Below, one piece after another: positions 25,026-35,400 of a stretch of DNA of 64,000 bases (within the stretch, counting starts at the first letter, position 1; each line of letters starts with the position of its first letter). The DNA is from Amycolatopsis sp. CA-230715. Its GTDB lineage: Bacteria; Actinomycetota; Actinomycetes; Mycobacteriales; Pseudonocardiaceae. A program made the position numbers and the translations under genes. Below the pieces are notes generated by a model. The model searched no databases. It was not told where the DNA came from and was given only the letters and a program-made list of their open reading frames with translations. Location of the stretch: the NCBI RefSeq assembly GCF_018736145.1, contig NZ_CP059997.1:9237501-9301500 (forward strand). Reading direction: 5' to 3'.

Positions 25026-25769
25026 TCAGACGGTGATCCCGCCGTCGATCTGGAGCACGGACCCGGTGATGTAGGCGGCCCGCTCGGAGGTGAGGAACGA
25101 GACCAGGTCGGCGACCTCGTCCGCGGCCCCGAACCGGCGCAGCGGGATCGACTTCAGCATCTTCGCCCGCGCCGCCTCGGTCATGGCCTGCGTCATCTCG
25201 GTGTCGATGATGCCCGGCGCCACCGCGTTCGCCCTGATCCCGTACCGGCCGACCTCCTTGGCCAGCGCGCGCGTGAACCCGATGATCCCGGCCTTCGACG
25301 CCGAGTAGTTCGTCTGCGTCGGATTGCCGTACACCCCCGAGACCGAGGACAGGTTCACCACGCAGCCCGCCTTGCGCTTCATCATCGCGAACACCGCAGG
25401 GCGGCACACGTGGAAGACGCCGTCCAGATTGGTGTGGACCACATCCTGCCACTGGTCGTCGGACATCAACGCGAGCGGCTGGTCGCGCGTGATGCCCGCC
25501 GAGGTGACCACGGCCCCGATCGCGCCGAACTCCTCCTCGGTCCGCCCGATCCAGTCGGCCACCTCACCCGCGTTCGCGACGTCCACCTTCGCGGGCAGCG
25601 CGCGCACGCCCTGCTCGCACACCAGCTTCTCCACCTCGGTCGCCGCCTCGGCGTCCGACCGGTAGCAGAAGCTGACGTCCCACCCGTCGGCGGCCAGCCG
25701 GAGCGCGACGGCGCGGCCGATCCCGCGGGACCCGCCGCTGACCAGCGCCACCCGTGCGTGCTCAGTCAT
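25026..25769 (-). CDS. 3-oxoacyl-ACP ketoreductase (FabG-like) of a type II PKS
   Basis: This 247-aa classical SDR starts at the ATG at 25769 (AAGGAGAG 9 bases upstream). The NADP-binding motif is SGGSRGIG (11-18) and the catalytic residues are Ser141/142, Tyr155 and Lys159 (YSASK). The FabG signatures NAVAPGIIDTEMT and GSVLQIDGG are present. It should reduce the beta-keto group on the ACP-bound chain after each KS-CLF elongation. It is the last gene of the main operon, 54 bases after the first dehydratase gene. With KS, CLF, ACP and two dehydratases it forms a complete polyene-forming, dissociated reducing PKS. Confidence 0.9.
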   Translation of the reverse strand: MTEHARVALVSGGSRGIGRAVALRLAADGWDVSFCYRSDAEAATEVEKLVCEQGVRALPAKVDVANAGEVADWIGRTEEEFGAIGAVVTSAGITRDQPLALMSDDQWQDVVHTNLDGVFHVCRPAVFAMMKRKAGCVVNLSSVSGVYGNPTQTNYSASKAGIIGFTRALAKEVGRYGIRANAVAPGIIDTEMTQAMTEAARAKMLKSIPLRRFGAADEVADLVSFLTSERAAYITGSVLQIDGGITV

Positions 25770-25823
25770 CGTGCTCTCCTTGTTCTTCACCGCTTCTCCA
25801 GCGCTTCTTCAGGGCCTGTGCGT

Positions 25824-26285
25824 TCAGGGGGATTCGCCGCCGGGGGCGAGTTCGGACTCCGGCCGGAACGCGAGGACCATCTGCGCCACGGTGAGCACCG
25901 GCGCCCCGTTCGCCTCGCTCTCCCCGGACACCACGGCCGCGTCGGCCAGTACCTTCTCGACGCGGACGCGATGGGTCACCACGTCGCCGGGGAACACGTC
26001 GCGGTGGAACCGGGCGCCGCTGACCGAGCCGATCAACGTCACCAGCCCCGTCTCGGACGTGCCCCCGAGCCCGACGGTCGTGCCGAGGATCCCCGCCGTC
26101 TGTGCGAAGGACTCGACCAGGAGCAGTTGCGGGTAGGCGAATCCGTCCGAACCGGCCCGCGCGTACCACGGCTCGTTCACCGAGACGGCTTTGACCGCGG
26201 TGACCTCCTGGCCGTCGACCAGGTCGAGTACCCGGTCCACCAGCAGCATCGGGTACCGGTGCGGGAGCAGATCGGCCGTGGTCAC
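25824..26285 (-). CDS. hot-dog dehydratase-like protein lacking the catalytic His
   Basis: This protein of about 153 aa is read from the GTG at 26285, which has GGAGG 7 bases upstream and overlaps the previous stop (GTGA). The FabZ-like opening PHRYPMLLVDRV is present, and the helix acid is Glu58 (LLLVESFAQTAGIL). Where FabZ has the catalytic His (GHFPG) this protein reads NEPWYARAGSDGFAYPQ, with no His. The protein probably pairs with the adjacent dehydratase, which has both His and Glu, to form a heterodimer. It is unlikely to work alone as an ordinary FabZ. Dehydration of 3-hydroxyacyl-ACP is the inferred role. Confidence 0.8.
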   Translation of the reverse strand: MTTADLLPHRYPMLLVDRVLDLVDGQEVTAVKAVSVNEPWYARAGSDGFAYPQLLLVESFAQTAGILGTTVGLGGTSETGLVTLIGSVSGARFHRDVFPGDVVTHRVRVEKVLADAAVVSGESEANGAPVLTVAQMVLAFRPESELAPGGESP

Positions 26286-26677
26286 GTGCTTTCCTCCGTG
26301 TAGTGGAGCCGGGCCGACGCCGCCTTCCCGCGCCCGGTGACGACCTTCGCCGCCACCCGCACGCCTTCGTCCTCCCGGCGCCATTCGAGCGCGATGTCCA
26401 GCACGTCCCCCGGCAGCACGGCGGAAACGAACCGCGCCGAACCCAGCGACATGAACCTGAGCCCGGTGATCTCCGCCGGCTTCGTCGCCAGCACACCGCG
26501 GTGCGCGCACTCCACCACGCACACCCCGGGGAAAATCGGGAAACCCGGGTAGTGCCCCGCGAACACCGGCTCCAGCTCACCGACGGCGAACCTCGCCGCC
26601 GAACGCCATGCACCGTCCGAAAAGGACGCGGGCTCGACCACCTCGATCGCACCGCGGACCGGGCTCACCCGGCTCAC
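26282..26677 (-). CDS. hot-dog 3-hydroxyacyl-ACP dehydratase
   Basis: This 131-aa protein starts at the GTG at 26677, overlapping the CLF stop by GTGA. The FabA/FabZ active-site block is complete: GHYPGFPIFPGVCVVE with His42 and Glu56. The protein is shorter than FabZ and lacks the PHRYP opening, which its neighbour has, so the two look complementary. It should dehydrate the ACP-bound 3-hydroxyacyl chain to the trans-enoyl form, giving a conjugated polyene because no enoyl reductase is present. It is sandwiched by 4-base overlaps on both sides, consistent with stoichiometric synthesis of a DH complex. Confidence 0.82.
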   Translation of the reverse strand: MSRVSPVRGAIEVVEPASFSDGAWRSAARFAVGELEPVFAGHYPGFPIFPGVCVVECAHRGVLATKPAEITGLRFMSLGSARFVSAVLPGDVLDIALEWRREDEGVRVAAKVVTGRGKAASARLHYTEEST

Positions 26678-27747
26678 GTCTGGACCCCGAAGAGCCGGAA
26701 CACCGCGCACGCGATCGTCCCGTCGGCGTCCACCGAGGTCACCACCGCGACGCCGGGCCGATCACCGGCGAGCCCGAGCGCCGCGGCCACCTGGAACGAC
26801 GACGAAACCGCGCCGGTGTCGCCGATCAGGCCCGCCACGTCCACCCACTGCGGACGAACCCGCCCGAACAGGCCGTCGAGCACCTCGCTCTCGTACTCGC
26901 CCGCCTCACCGGTGAAACCCGACGGCGCCACAATGGACACCTCCGACGCCTCCACACCGGCTTCGGTGAGCGCGTCGAGCACGCACGCCTGCATCGACCC
27001 GCGCGGGTCGCCCTCGGGGTACACCCGCGACGACACCGAGCACAGCTCCGCCAACGGGGTCCGGTCCGGGGACACCGAACCCGGGTTCTCCAGCAGGAAC
27101 AGGCAGGCACCCTCCCCGAGCGGACCCGGCGCGCCGTCGCGGCCGTTGTACTCCAGCCACGACCGGTCCAGCGAGTACTCCTCCACCGAACCGACGAGCG
27201 CGGTGTTCGTCCGCCCGCGGGCCAGCAGCCTGCGCACGTACCGCAACGCGATCAGCCCGGACGGGCGCCCGTTGGCCAGCGTCGTGTTCGGCCCGGTGAG
27301 CTGGTACCAGATCGCGCAGTGCCCCGCGGCGCAGTTCATCACGCCACCGGGCATCCGGCCCGGCTCGACGTGATAAGGCAGCTCCGCCTGCATCGACGTG
27401 CGCGTGAAGTCCATCGCGCCCCAGATGCTGCCGGTGGTGGTCCCGAGCACCAGCCCGGTCCCCTCCGGCGCGTTGCCTGGCTCCCCCGCGTCGAAGATCT
27501 GGCCCACCGCGGTGATGGTGAGCGCGGCGACGCGGTCCATCATCCTGGTTCCCTTGCGCCCCAGTATTTCCCTGATCGCGAAGTTCGGCACGACGTACCC
27601 GTGCTCACCCGGGACGACGCCCTCCTCGGGGTTGGTCGTGCTCGCCGCCGGACGGCCCGCCGCCATGCCGTCGAGGAAGTTCTTTCGGTCGGTGCCGAAC
27701 GGCGACACCGCGGCCCAAGCCGTGATCACCGGACCCGTTGCGGGCAT
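26674..27747 (-). CDS. chain-length factor (KS-beta) of a highly reducing type II PKS
   Basis: This 357-aa thiolase-fold protein is related to ketosynthases but catalytically dead. The active-site Cys position reads TLANGRPSGL with Arg161, and both catalytic His motifs are replaced (SGFTGEAG, IGDTGAVS). Aromatic CLFs usually have Gln here, and Arg is unusual. It is shorter than the KS. It should form a heterodimer with the upstream KS and set chain length. A strong AAAGGAG precedes the ATG at 27747, and the dehydratase gene overlaps its stop. Confidence 0.88.
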   Translation of the reverse strand: MPATGPVITAWAAVSPFGTDRKNFLDGMAAGRPAASTTNPEEGVVPGEHGYVVPNFAIREILGRKGTRMMDRVAALTITAVGQIFDAGEPGNAPEGTGLVLGTTTGSIWGAMDFTRTSMQAELPYHVEPGRMPGGVMNCAAGHCAIWYQLTGPNTTLANGRPSGLIALRYVRRLLARGRTNTALVGSVEEYSLDRSWLEYNGRDGAPGPLGEGACLFLLENPGSVSPDRTPLAELCSVSSRVYPEGDPRGSMQACVLDALTEAGVEASEVSIVAPSGFTGEAGEYESEVLDGLFGRVRPQWVDVAGLIGDTGAVSSSFQVAAALGLAGDRPGVAVVTSVDADGTIACAVFRLFGVQT

Positions 27748-27777
27748 CGGAGACTCCTTTCGGTTCGGCAGTCGCCG

Positions 27778-28995
27778 TCAGGCCGCTACCGGGTACTTGC
27801 CGAGGATCACGCTCGCGTTGTTGCCGCCGAACGCCATCCCGTTGTTCTGCACCACGTTCAGGTCCGCCGCGATCGCCTCGTTCGGCACGCAGTCGATCGC
27901 GCACTCCGGATCGGTCTCGACGTGGTTGATGGTCGGGAACACGAACCCGTTGCGGATCGCCAGCGCGCTGGCGATCGCGGCGAGCGCGCTCGCCGCGCCC
28001 ATCGTGTGCCCGAGCATCGACTTCAGCGACACCGTGCGCGGCGGCGCCGACCCGTACACGTCGTGGATGGCGCCGCACTCGGTCACGTCGTTGGCCTTGG
28101 TCCCGGTGCCGTGCGCCGAGATCAGGTCCACTTGGGACGGATCGAGCCCCGCGTTGTCGAGCGCGAGCCGCATGCACTTCGCCACGCCGTCCTGGTTCGG
28201 CGCGACCTGGTGGTGCGCGTCGCAGTTGAGCCCGTACCCGAGCACCTCCGCGTAGATCCGCGCACCACGGGCCTGCGCCGATTCGAGCGTCTCCAGCAAC
28301 AGCACGCCAGCGCCCTCGCCGTGCAGGATCCCCTTGCGGTCCTTGTCGAACGGGCGGCAGTTGTCCGGCGCGATCGTGCCGAGCCGGTAGAACCCGGTGA
28401 ACGTCTTGCGGCAGATCGCGTCCGCGCCACCGCACAGCGCGAAGTCCACCTCGCCCGCCCGCACGACGTCGAAGCCGTAGCCCACGGCGTAGTTTCCCGC
28501 CGCGCACGCCGTGCCGATCGTGGTCGCCTCGACATCGACGAGCCCGAACTCCCGCGCGATCGCGAGCGAGAGCCGCGTCGCCGGGATCTTGCGCGCCGCG
28601 GTCGCGCTGACCGCGGCGCGCCCCGATTCGAGTTCGACCCCGACCATCTTGTCCAGCTCGTTCGACTCGCCGTCGGTGGTGCCGATGGACACCAGCCCCC
28701 GCCGGGAGCGCAGCCAGTCGAGGTCGACGCCCGCGTCGTTGATCGCCATCCGCGCACCGGCCACCGCGAACTGCGTGGCCTTGCCGATCGTGTCGATCGG
28801 CACCTTCCCGATCCAGTCCTTCGGATCGAAATCGGGCACCTCACACCCTCGTGCGAAGTCGAACCCGGTGGTGTCGAACGAAGTGATGTCCTTGGCCCCG
28901 CTGCGCCCTGCCAGCAGGCCGGCGGTGAACTCGGTCACCCCCATCCCGATACTGGACACGGCGCCGAGTCCGGTGAGGACCACCCGATGTGTCAT
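27778..28995 (-). CDS. ketosynthase (KS-alpha) of a highly reducing type II PKS
   Basis: This 405-aa protein starts at the ATG at 28995 (MTHRVVLTGLGAVSS). A GTG four codons upstream, which would overlap the ACP stop by GTGA, is an equally credible start. The catalytic triad is Cys164 (TIGTACAAGN), His295 (SAHGTGTKAND) and His330 (SMLGHTMGAAS). It performs decarboxylative Claisen condensation of malonyl-ACP with the growing acyl chain, paired with the adjacent CLF. Its grouping with KR and DH genes rather than cyclases and aromatases marks a reducing, polyene-type system like those for ishigamide, asukamycin or the skyllamycin side chain. Confidence 0.92.
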   Translation of the reverse strand: MTHRVVLTGLGAVSSIGMGVTEFTAGLLAGRSGAKDITSFDTTGFDFARGCEVPDFDPKDWIGKVPIDTIGKATQFAVAGARMAINDAGVDLDWLRSRRGLVSIGTTDGESNELDKMVGVELESGRAAVSATAARKIPATRLSLAIAREFGLVDVEATTIGTACAAGNYAVGYGFDVVRAGEVDFALCGGADAICRKTFTGFYRLGTIAPDNCRPFDKDRKGILHGEGAGVLLLETLESAQARGARIYAEVLGYGLNCDAHHQVAPNQDGVAKCMRLALDNAGLDPSQVDLISAHGTGTKANDVTECGAIHDVYGSAPPRTVSLKSMLGHTMGAASALAAIASALAIRNGFVFPTINHVETDPECAIDCVPNEAIAADLNVVQNNGMAFGGNNASVILGKYPVAA

Positions 28996-29003
28996 GGTCC
29001 GTC

Positions 29004-29255
29004 TCACCAGCCCGCGTTCTCGGCCACGACCTCGTAAACGCCCTTCAGCGTCACCATGCGCGGCAGCTCGGACTGCTCGATGGTGACCTTGAACTCCTTC
29101 TCCATCCCCGCGAGGATCTCGATCGCCAGCAGCGAGTCGGCCTCGTGGTCCTCGACGAAGTGGCTCGTCTCGGTCATCTCGTCCTCTTCGATCTCGAGGA
29201 TGTCGCAGACGATCTCCTTGATCCTGGCCAGCTTCGATGCGGTTTCGACGGTCAT
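29004..29255 (-). CDS. acyl carrier protein of the type II PKS
   Basis: This 83-aa acidic protein has the phosphopantetheine Ser41 in EADSLLAIEIL. The predicted helices and size are typical of discrete ACPs. It should carry the growing polyene between KS-CLF, KR, the DH pair and probably the isomerase, then present the acyl chain to the first condensation domain of the NRPS. AGGAG precedes the ATG. It lies between mbtH (22-base gap) and the KS gene. No phosphopantetheinyl transferase is visible in the window, so a housekeeping enzyme must activate it. Confidence 0.92.
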   Translation of the reverse strand: MTVETASKLARIKEIVCDILEIEEDEMTETSHFVEDHEADSLLAIEILAGMEKEFKVTIEQSELPRMVTLKGVYEVVAENAGW

Positions 29256-29277
29256 GGTCGCTCCTGTTCTCCGTTGG

Positions 29278-29487
29278 TTACTTCAGGTTCTTCGCGATGA
29301 GGCTCGCGGGACGCAGGTCCCGCCAGTTCTCCTCGACGTAGGCGAGGCACGCCGCGCGCGAATCCGGTCCGTGCGCGGTCGTCCAGCCGTCCGGCAGCTC
29401 CGCGAACGCGGGCCACAGCGCGTGCTGTCCTTCGGCGTTGACGACGACGTGGAACGTGCCCGCTTCGTCGTCGAAGGGATTGGTCAC
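29278..29487 (-). CDS. MbtH-family NRPS accessory protein
   Basis: This 69-aa protein is read from the GTG at 29487 (VTNPFDDEAGTFHVVVN), overlapping the NRPS stop by GTGA. The signature residues are all present: the NxExQHALWP segment, FAELPDGW, HGPDSRAACLAYVEENWRDLRP. MbtH proteins bind adenylation domains and are often needed for their solubility and activity. Its coupling to the NRPS gene suggests it serves one or both in-cis A domains, and possibly the stand-alone A-T protein too. Confidence 0.93.
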   Translation of the reverse strand: MTNPFDDEAGTFHVVVNAEGQHALWPAFAELPDGWTTAHGPDSRAACLAYVEENWRDLRPASLIAKNLK

Positions 29488-32400
29488 CGGTTGCTCCTCT
29501 CCTCCGTGTTCTTCTCGGCGAGGTACCGCTCGAGCGCCGACCCGATCTGCCGGAGCACCGCTCCGTCGGTCATCCCCTCGTGCGTCGAGCCCACCTCGTG
29601 GCATTCGATCGAACCGTCTACATAGGACTTCCACTGGCCGGCGGACTGGTTGCCGACCTCCTCGGCCGCGACGAAGTGGACCATCGTGCCGCGGAAGACA
29701 CCGGGGGTGAACTCGACCTGCAGCGCGAGGTTGTTGCGCCAGGCGGCGAAGCAGCGCTTCAGCTGCTCCGTGCTCAGATCGGCCATCGGGGTGTCGGTCG
29801 CGCGCAGCAGCTCAGAGAGGCCTTCGAAGTCCGGGCCCTTCACCGCGGGCTCGTCACCCCGCAGGCCGAAGAACCGCAGCGCGGTCGCGGCGAGGGACTC
29901 GTCGTCGATCAGCTCGCTCTCGTCACCGCCAGGCGCGCTGTCCAGGCTGGCGAGCAACGCGACCTCCTCGCCCTGCGCCTGCAGCTGGCAGGCGATTTCG
30001 TGCGCGACGACGCCGCCGAGCGACCAGCCGAGCAGGTGGTACGGGCCGTGCGGGCGGACCACCCTGATCTGGGCGAGGTAGTCCGCCGCCATCTCGCGGA
30101 CGTCGCGCGGCAGCGGCACGTCCTCGGCGATACCCCGCGCCTGCAAGCCGTAGATCGGCCGGTCTGCCAGCGAACTCGCCAGCCCGAGGTAGGACCAGCT
30201 CACGCACCCCGCGGGGTGGACGCAGAACACCGGCACCTTGCCGCCTTCGCGGCGCAGCGGCAGCAGCACGTCGAACGGGGTGCCCTCGCCGAGCCGGTCC
30301 ACCCTGCTCGCCAGCCTCGCCACCGTCGGGTGATCGAAGAGGTCCCTGATCGTCAGCCGCACACCGAGCGCGACCCTGATCCGGCTGACCAGCCTGCTCG
30401 CCAGCAGCGAATGCCCGCCGCGGTCGAAGAAGCTCTCGTCGACGCCGAGTTCGCCCGTGCCGAGCACGTCGGTGAACAACCCGTGCAGCAGGCGCTCCCT
30501 CGGCGTACTCGGCCCGCGCCCATCAACCACTACGACGTCCCGAACGTCTGATGTGGACGGACGGGTTTCCCGCCACTGGGGGAACCTGTGCTCCCACACC
30601 TCGTCCGGCGCGACGACCGCGGGCGCGTCCGGATCCGCGAGCACGCGAGCGAGCAGGCGATGGAAGCCCGAAACCAGGGACAGCACCGATTCCCGGTCGA
30701 ACACGTCCGCGCTGTACCCGATGTTCGCGTCCAGCCCGTCACCGGTTTCGACGAACTCGCAGTGCAGGTCGAACTGCGCCGCCCCGGTGTCCACCGGCCA
30801 CGCGTCCACGGCGAGACCGGGGAACTCCGCATGCGCGTCCCGGTTGTTCTGCAACACCAGCATCACCTGGAACAACGGGTGCCTTGCCTGGCTCCGTGCC
30901 GGGTTGAGCGCCTCCACCAGGCTTTCGAACGGCACGTCCTGGTGTTCCTGCGCGGCGAGATCGGTTTCGCGCACCCGAGCCAGCAGCGCCCGGAAGGACG
31001 GGTCCCCGCTCAGATCGGTGCGCAGCACGAGAGTGTTGATGAAGAACCCGATCAGATCGTCCAGCGCGTCGTCGGTCCGGCCCGCCACCGGGGTGCCGAG
31101 CGGGATGTCCGTGCCACCGCCGTGCGCGGCCAGCGTCGCCGCCAGCGCGGCGTGCAGGACCATGAACGCGGTGGTCCCGGTCGCCTTCGCCAGCTTCTCG
31201 ATCTCCGCGCACTGCCCGGCCCCGATCGCGCTGGTGACCATGCCACCGGCGTAGGTCGGCTCCGCGGGACGCGCGTGGTCGTGCGGCAGCGGCAGCTCGT
31301 CGGGAAGACCGGCCAGCGCGTCGCGCCAGTGCCCGATCTGCTTGGCCAGCAGGCTTTCCGGGTCGTCGGCGGCACCGAGCAGCTCCCGCTGCCACAGGCT
31401 GTAGTCCGCGTACTGCACCGGCAGCGGAGTCCACTCCGGACCGGCGCCGTGCAGCCGCGCGGTGTAGGCCCGTGCCAGATCCGCGGCCAGCGGCCCCGCC
31501 GACCACCCATCCGTGGCGATGTGGTGCACCGCCAGCAACAGCACGTGCTCGTCGTGGCCGAGCACGAACAACGTCGCCCGCAGCGGCGGATCGACCGTGA
31601 CGTCGAACCCGGCGCCCACCGCTTCCGCCAGCGCACCGTCCAGTCCGGACTCCGTGGTGTCCACAATGGACAGTCCGGTGAACGCCTCGTCCAGGCCGAG
31701 GATCCGCTGCCGCCCTTCGCCGTCGGACTCCGGGTAGACGGTCCGCAGCACCTCGTGCCGGTCGAGCAGGTCCCGGAGCGCGGACACCAGCGCGTCAGTG
31801 TCCAGCCGACCGCGCAACCGCACCGCGATCGGGATTGTGTACGCCGCGTTCGGGCCTTCGAACTGGTTGAGGAACCACAGCCGCCGCTGCGCGTAGGACA
31901 ACGGCACCACCTCGGGCCGCGCACCGGCGACCAGCGGCGGGCGCACCCGCGCACCGTCGAGGCGCGCCGCGAGACCCGCGATCGTCGGGTGGTCGAACAC
32001 GTCGCGCACCGAAACCTCGGCACCCAGCTCCGTGCGGATCCGGCTGGCGAGCCGGGTCGCCAGCAGCGAGTGCCCGCCGTGGTCGAAGAACGCGTCGTCG
32101 GCGCCCAGTTCGGCACCGTCGAGCACTTCGGCGAACAGCTTCTGCAACGCCAGCTCCCGAGGAGTGGACGGCGCACGGCCGGGTTCCACCGCGCGGGCCG
32201 ACGGCGGCACCAGCGCCTTGCGGTCCACTTTTCCGTTGGGGGTCAACGGAAAGCGATCGAGGCGCAGATATGCCGACGGCAGCATGTAGGGCGGTACGAG
32301 CGAGCCGAGCCGGTCCTTCAGGTCACCGTCCGAAACTTCGCCGGTGAGCACGAGGTGCGCGGCGAGCCTGGCCCCGGAGCCGTCGTCGTACGGCTGCACG

Positions 32401-35400
32401 ACGACGTCGGCGACCTCGGGCAAGCTCCGCAGCGCGGCCTCGATCTCACCGAGCTCGATCCGGTTGCCCCTGATTTTCACCTGGTCGTCCGCGCGGTGCA
32501 GGAACGTGATCTGCCCGCCCGCGCCCCGCGTCACCACGTCGCCGGTGCGGTACATCCGGGCACCGGAGGCACCGGCGAACGGGTCGGGCAGGAACACCGC
32601 CGCGGTCTTGCCCGGCGCACCGAGGTACCCGCGGCCGACGCCGAGCCCGCCGACGTACAGCTCACCGGCGACGCCGGTGGGAACCGGGCGCAGCCACGCG
32701 TCCAGCACGTAGAGCCCGGTGTTGCGCAGCGCGCTGCCGATCGGCGTGCGCGATCCGGCCGGGGCCGCGTCGAGTACGGCATGGGTGACGTCGTCGGAGC
32801 ATTCCGTGGGGCCGTAGGCGTTCATCACCGGGATACCCGGATGCCGGTCCAGCCAGCGCGCGCACGACTTCGGCGGCAGCGCCTCACCGGTGACCACGAG
32901 CCAACGCAGGCCCGGGAACTCCGGTGTCGCGCGCTCGATGTCCCACGTGTCGAGGGTCGCCGCGAGCAGGGACGGCACCACTTCCAGGACCGTGACGCCC
33001 TCGCTCGTCACCACGTCGAACAGCGCGAGCGGATCGCGCGCCGTTTCCCCGCTGACCACGTGCGCCCTGCCCCCGGCCACGATCGGCGCCAGCATCTGCC
33101 ACACCGAGATGTCGAAGGTCACCGGCGCGTTGTGCACCACCACGTCCCGTTCGGTCAGGCCGAGATCCTCGACCTTCGCGAGCAGGTGGTTGGCCATCCC
33201 GCCCCGGTGCACCATCGCGCCCTTGGGCTTGCCGGTGGACCCGGAGGTGTAGAGCACGTAGGCCAGGTCCAGATCCTTGCTGGGCACCGGGTTCCAGTCA
33301 CGGGCGCCGCTGAGGTCCAGGTCCACGACATCGAGGTCACCCGCCAGTTCGTCGGCGAGCGCGCGATGCTCGCCGTCCGCCAGCAGGAGCGCGGGCGCCG
33401 CTTCGTCGAGCAGCCCGCGTGTCCTGCCGGACGGTGCCGCGGCGTCGAGCGGCAGGTACGCGCAGCCCGCGCCGAGCACCCCGAGCACCGCGGCCACGTA
33501 ACCGGTCCCGCGCTCGGCGAGCAACGCGACGAGCGATCCCGCCTCGACCCCTTGTGCCCGAAGGCTTTCCGCGACCGACCCGGCCGCTTCGACGAGCCGC
33601 GCGTAGTCCATCCGCCCGCGCTCGTCGGACACCGCGACCGCCGAGGGCTGGCTCTTCGCCAGCTCGACGACCCTGGCGACGACATCGGTGATCTCGTTCG
33701 GCCGCGCGGTGTCGCCCGGCGTCACGAGCGCGTCGGCCACCTCGCCGTCATCGAGCACCAGTACCCGGCTCAACGGCAGGTCCGGCTCGGCGAGCGCCTG
33801 CTCCAGCACCCGCACCAGCCCCGAGGCCAGCGCCTCCACCGTCGGTCGGTCGAAGAGGTCGACGCTGAACTTCACCAGCGACGCGATACCCGCGCACGCT
33901 CCCCCGTCCTGCTCCTCGATGAACTCGAAGTGCAGGTCGAGATCGGCGATGTTGGTCCTGATCAGTTCGCTCGCCAGCACCAGCCCCGGCAGCTCGACGT
34001 CGGGGGCGTCGTTGTTGTGCACCGTGATCGCGACCTGGAACAACGGGTGCCGCGCCCGCGCCCGCGCCGGGTTCAACGCCTCCACCAGGCTTTCGAACGG
34101 CACGTCCTGGTTCCCGAACCCGGCGAGATCGGTTTCCCGTTGCTGCGCGAGCAGGCCGCGGAAGGACGGGTTGCCGCTGAGATCGGCCCGCAGCACCAGT
34201 GTGTTGACGAAGAACCCGATCAGGTCTTCCAGCGCGTCGTCGGTGCGCCCGGCCACCAGTGTCCCGAGCGGGATGTCCGTACCGGCGCCGAACTGCGACA
34301 GGGTCACCGCCAGCGCCGACTGCAGCACCATGAACGCGGTGGTCCCGGTGTCCTTCGCGAACCGGTCGAGCCGCTCGTGCAGCTCGGCGTCGAGCCGGAA
34401 GTCGACGATGTCACCGCGATAGGTCGGCTCGGTGGGACGCGGCCGGTCCACGGGCAGCGGCAGCTCGTCCGGCAGCCCCGCCAGCGCGGTGCGCCAGTAC
34501 TCGGTCTGCTTCGCCACCAGGCTGCCGCCGTCCGCGAGGTCACCGAGCAGCCGCCGCTGCCACAGCGCGAAATCCGTGTACTGCACCGGAAGCGGCTCCC
34601 ACTCCGGCGCGGCGCCGCCGAGCCGCGCGGTGTAGGCGGCGGCGAGATCGCGCGCCATCGGCGCGGTGGACCACCCGTCACTGGCGATGTGGTGCACCAG
34701 CAGCAACAACACGTGCTCCTCGGGGGCAACCTCGAACAGCGACGCCCGTAGCGGCGGGTCCACCGTCACGTCGAACCCGGTCATCGCCGCGACCCGCACG
34801 TCCTCGTCCAGGCGCGCGGCGTCCGTCTTAGTCACCGGCAGCTCGCCGACGACCTCGTCGACCGCGAGCACCTGCTGACGGCCTTCGCCCCCGGCGTCCG
34901 GGTACACCGTCCGCAGCACCTCGTGCCGTTCGACGAGATCGCGCACCGCGGCGCTCATCGCCGCCCGGTCGAGCGTTCCGGTCAACCGCACCGCGATCGG
35001 GATGTTGTAGGCCGCGCCCGGCCCCTCGAACTGGTTGAGGAACCACAGCCGCCGCTGCGCGAACGACAGCGGCACCACCTCGGGCCGCTCGCCCGCGACC
35101 AGCGCGGGCCGCACCCGCGCGGCACCGAGCTTGGCCGCGAGCTTCGCGACCGTCTGGTTCTCGAACACGTCCCTGATCGTCACCGCGGTCTGCAGCGCCG
35201 ACTGGATCCGCCCGATCAGCTTGCCGACCCGCAGCGAGTTCCCGCCGCTCTGGAAGAAGTTGTCGTCGATGCCGATCCGGTCACGGCCGAGCACCTCGGC
35301 GAAGAGTCCACAAAGGATCTCCTCGTGCTGGTTGCGGGGTTCCTGCGGGCGAGGTGAACCGTCCCAGTCCTCCTCGGTCGCTTCCACTGTGTCCTCTTGG

